Source: Curtobacterium sp. VKM Ac-2922
GTDB lineage: Bacteria; Actinomycetota; Actinomycetes; Actinomycetales; Microbacteriaceae
Reading direction: 5' to 3'
DNA length: 64,000 bases
Assembly: GCF_022815645.1 (NCBI RefSeq)
Contig: NZ_JALGRO010000006.1
Coordinates: 1-64,000 of the forward strand
Shown here piece by piece: positions 62,248 to 64,000 of this stretch. The notes below the pieces were generated by a model that was not told where the DNA came from, ran no database searches, and saw only the letters and a program-made list of their open reading frames with translations. Numbering within the stretch: the first letter of the stretch is position 1; every line of letters begins with the position of its first letter. The position numbers and the translations under genes were made by a program.

Positions 62248-62829
62248 CTATTGCAGCGGCGCGACCTGCCCGGGCTGCACCGGCAGGGGTGGCGCCTGCC
62301 CGGTGAGGCGTTCCTCGCAGATCGCCACGTCGTCGTCGTCGCGCGGGTACGTCAGCGCGGCGAAGCGTCCCTCGGGGTCGAGCCGTTCGAGCAGCGACCG
62401 GGTGATGCCGTCGAGGGCCTCGACCTGCTCGTCGGTCAGCGCGTCGATGACGAACTGCCGGGCGGTGCGGACGTGGTCGGGAGCTGCGTCGACGATGAGC
62501 GCGAACCCGGCGTCGGTGAGCCGGACGTCGGTGGCGCGACGGTCGTCCGACGACGGGCATCGTGTCACGAGTCCGCGCTTCTGCAGCCGCGAGACCACGT
62601 GCGACAGCCGCGGCAACGAGGCGTTCGTCGCCGAGGCCAGTGCCGACATCCGGAGCGTCCGCCCGTCGGTCTCGGACAGCATCGCGATGACCATGTAGTC
62701 GAAGTGCGTCAGGTCGGCGTCCCGCTGCAGCTGCTGGTCGAGTGCGGCCGGCAGCAGTTCCATGACGGCGACGAGCTTCATCCAGGCGCGCAGCTGCCCA
62801 CGTGTCAGCCAGGGCACCTCGTCGGTCAT
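62248..62829 (-). CDS. MarR family transcriptional regulator
   Basis: MarR regulator (193 aa). The winged helix is in TLRMSALASATNASLPRLSHVVSRLQKRGLVTRCPSSDDRRATDVRLT. Few Cys and no obvious redox sensing. It lies 10 bp upstream of pheA on the same strand, so pheA may be read from its promoter. An operator-like GGTTGTCGTTTCAACCACC (about 62848) is possible but weak. Confidence 0.88.
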   Translation of the reverse strand: MTDEVPWLTRGQLRAWMKLVAVMELLPAALDQQLQRDADLTHFDYMVIAMLSETDGRTLRMSALASATNASLPRLSHVVSRLQKRGLVTRCPSSDDRRATDVRLTDAGFALIVDAAPDHVRTARQFVIDALTDEQVEALDGITRSLLERLDPEGRFAALTYPRDDDDVAICEERLTGQAPPLPVQPGQVAPLQ

Positions 62830-62838
62830 GGCTCCATC

Positions 62839-63297
62839 CTACGAAGTGGTTGTCGTTTCAACCACCCTGGGCGCGGGTCGGCGACGTGCGGTCACCCACC
62901 CGACGACGAGCACCACGACGACCACGACGAGCAGCGCGCCCTCGACCACCAGCAGGCGTGTCGTGTAGTCGAACGGCACGACGGTCGGGTTCTTCGCACC
63001 GTGCGCCTTCGCCGCGATCTCCGGCAGCACCACGAGCGCGAGCACGCTGCCGAGCACGACCGCGGCCTGCACCACGACCAGCACCCACGTGCGCAGCGCG
63101 CGTCCGGCGCGGCGGAGTCCGAGGCCGACCAGCACCACGAACGGCGACAGGATCGCGTCGTGCAGGATGACCGCACCGATCAGCCAGGTCACGAGCCCAC
63201 CGATCCGGTTCGGTCGGACGGTCTCGACCATCGTGTACGCGCCGAAGGCCAGCACCAGCACACCGAGCACGACCAGGGTGATCCGCGCGGCCCTCAT
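62839..63297 (-). CDS. hypothetical membrane protein, 152 aa
   Basis: Three or four predicted membrane segments (LVVLGVLVLAFGAYTMVETV, LVTWLIGAVILHDAILSPFV, WVLVVVQAAVVLGSVLALVV and VVVVVVLVVGWVTA). No family recognised. The start ATG overlaps the stop of the molybdopterin oxidoreductase gene by 4 bp, so it is co-expressed with it. Confidence 0.78.
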   Translation of the reverse strand: MRAARITLVVLGVLVLAFGAYTMVETVRPNRIGGLVTWLIGAVILHDAILSPFVVLVGLGLRRAGRALRTWVLVVVQAAVVLGSVLALVVLPEIAAKAHGAKNPTVVPFDYTTRLLVVEGALLVVVVVVLVVGWVTARRRPAPRVVETTTTS

Positions 63298-64000
63298 GAC
63301 CGGACCTCGATCCGTTCGATCCACTTGGTCTGCAGCACGCCGGGTCGGCCCGGGGCGATGATGCGCGCCGGGAACCCGTGGTCCAGGTCGAGCGTCCCGC
63401 CGTTGAGTTCGAGCGCGATCAGGGTGGTCGGGTCCGAGGTGTACTCGGGGCCCATGTCCATGATCCGGTAGCCGCCGTGGCGTTCGAGACTGGTCACTCG
63501 CACCGCCGACTCGGGGTCGGCCTGCACGGCCCGCACCAGGTCGCGCATCCGCACACCCTTCCAGGTCGCCATCTGACTCCAGCCCTCGACGCACGAGATC
63601 GGCAGCTCGACCGTGGTCATCCCGAGCGCGACGAGCTCGGCGCGCGAGAAGGTCCGCGTCACCGCCGGGCCCACCACCGTCAGGGTCCAGTCGGCGGCCG
63701 TCGCGGTGGCGAGCACACCGGCAGCACGTGCCGTGCGGTTCACCGGCAGCGCGTTCGGGCCGAGGTGGCGCTTGCGGGGCGCGAAGACGTTGAACGGCTC
63801 GCCGAGCTTCGACGACTGCCCGACCGTCAGCACGACGACGCCGGCCGTCGCGGCTGCGACACCCGCGAAGAACCCGCGTCGCGCGACGCGCTCCCGCCGG
63901 CCCGCGGGCGCGGGCGCGGGCGCGGGCGCGCCGAGACTCGGCCCTGCGGACGGATTGCGTGCTGATCCGGCCGCATCATGTCCGCCGGGCCGAGACTCGG
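63294..64000 (-). CDS. molybdopterin-dependent oxidoreductase, partial (sulfite oxidase family)
   Basis: Extracytoplasmic Moco enzyme; 235 codons are visible, the 5' end lies beyond the right edge. The active-site Cys is in PISCVEGWSQ; other family features are HGGYRIMDMGP and GFPARIIAPGRPG. Upstream of the domain is VARRGFFAGVAAATAGVVVLTVG, either a Tat-like signal or the last membrane segment of a longer membrane-anchored form. Translating further back gives an Ala-Pro linker and then 24 codons across the family-3 palindrome without a stop. A GTG at 63833 is the only in-frame start inside the window and would remove the transport segment, so I reject it. Confidence 0.82.
   Translation of the reverse strand, partial: ESRPGGHDAAGSARNPSAGPSLGAPAPAPAPAGRRERVARRGFFAGVAAATAGVVVLTVGQSSKLGEPFNVFAPRKRHLGPNALPVNRTARAAGVLATATAADWTLTVVGPAVTRTFSRAELVALGMTTVELPISCVEGWSQMATWKGVRMRDLVRAVQADPESAVRVTSLERHGGYRIMDMGPEYTSDPTTLIALELNGGTLDLDHGFPARIIAPGRPGVLQTKWIERIEVRS
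63931..64000. repeat. 70-bp nested palindrome, family 3, copy C
   Basis: CCGAGACTCGG, CCCT, 40-base core (GCGGACG ... TGTCCGC, inner TGCG/CGCA), CGGG, CCGAGACTCGG, ending exactly at the window edge. It lies in the open frame of the molybdopterin oxidoreductase. Confidence 0.85.

Noticed and set aside
63294..63833. Complete 179-residue molybdopterin enzyme starting at GTG 63833
   Set aside because: It would lose the preceding Tat-like hydrophobic segment, and the frame continues open to the edge.

Overview
The window is about 71 percent GC chromosomal DNA with dense, strongly GC3-biased genes, GTG starts, several probable leaderless starts and actinobacterial marker families: the DUF3090 / SCO1664-like / histidine-phosphatase trio, two LytR-CpsA-Psr proteins, EfeUOB with a long EfeU, an LAxTG-type sortase signal and DtxR-type iron boxes. 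This fits the Actinomycetota family Microbacteriaceae, and the gene mix looks like a plant- or soil-associated member such as Curtobacterium. The genus is an inference. There is no prophage, plasmid, transposase, CRISPR array or ribosomal RNA.

Layout. 0-5.1 kb: GH51 arabinofuranosidase divergent from a sugar ABC importer, with two identical LacI-type operators between them. 5.2-10.3 kb: ferric-siderophore uptake (reductase, two permeases, ATPase, lipoprotein) under two iron boxes. 10.3-19.4 kb: class A beta-lactamase, TetR genes, mannitol dehydrogenase, TetR-MMPL exporter, and an OhrR-like regulator with an old-yellow-enzyme gene. 19.4-26.1 kb: tRNA-Arg, dienelactone hydrolase, an unusual glucose-6-phosphate dehydrogenase, a Gfo/Idh/MocA enzyme and a frameshifted surface 5'-nucleotidase. 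26.8-30.9 kb: efeUOB. 31-37.6 kb: UPF0126/TRIC-like membrane protein, TetR, and a MoxR-DUF58-transglutaminase operon. 37.8-41.2 kb: sugar isomerase plus oxidoreductase, divergent from a LacI regulator with its 20-bp operator. 41.6-47.9 kb: tRNA-Ser(GCU), two LCP proteins, GntR, MFS transporter. 48.2-53.7 kb: AAA+/VWA pair and the DUF3090 trio. 53.8-57.5 kb: GtrA, VOC protein, BLUF photoreceptor, gamma-butyrolactone-receptor-like TetR and two oxidoreductases. 57.5-64 kb: tRNA-Ser(UGA), HAD phosphatase, serS, lipid kinase, pheA, MarR, and a molybdopterin oxidoreductase that runs off the right edge.

Functionally the window combines plant-sugar scavenging (arabinosides, mannitol, another LacI-controlled sugar), two iron-acquisition systems, envelope maintenance and stress or light sensing. 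Local regulators sit next to their targets with visible palindromic operators.

The most unusual content is intergenic. Three families of dispersed palindromes occur: (1) hairpins with conserved GGACNGGAGGC...GCCTCCNGTCC ends and exchangeable cores; (2) GTGCGAG...CTCGCAC modules; (3) a 70-bp nested palindrome of strictly fixed architecture, present three times and apparently translated in one copy. No nuclease or transposase that could mobilise them lies in the window.
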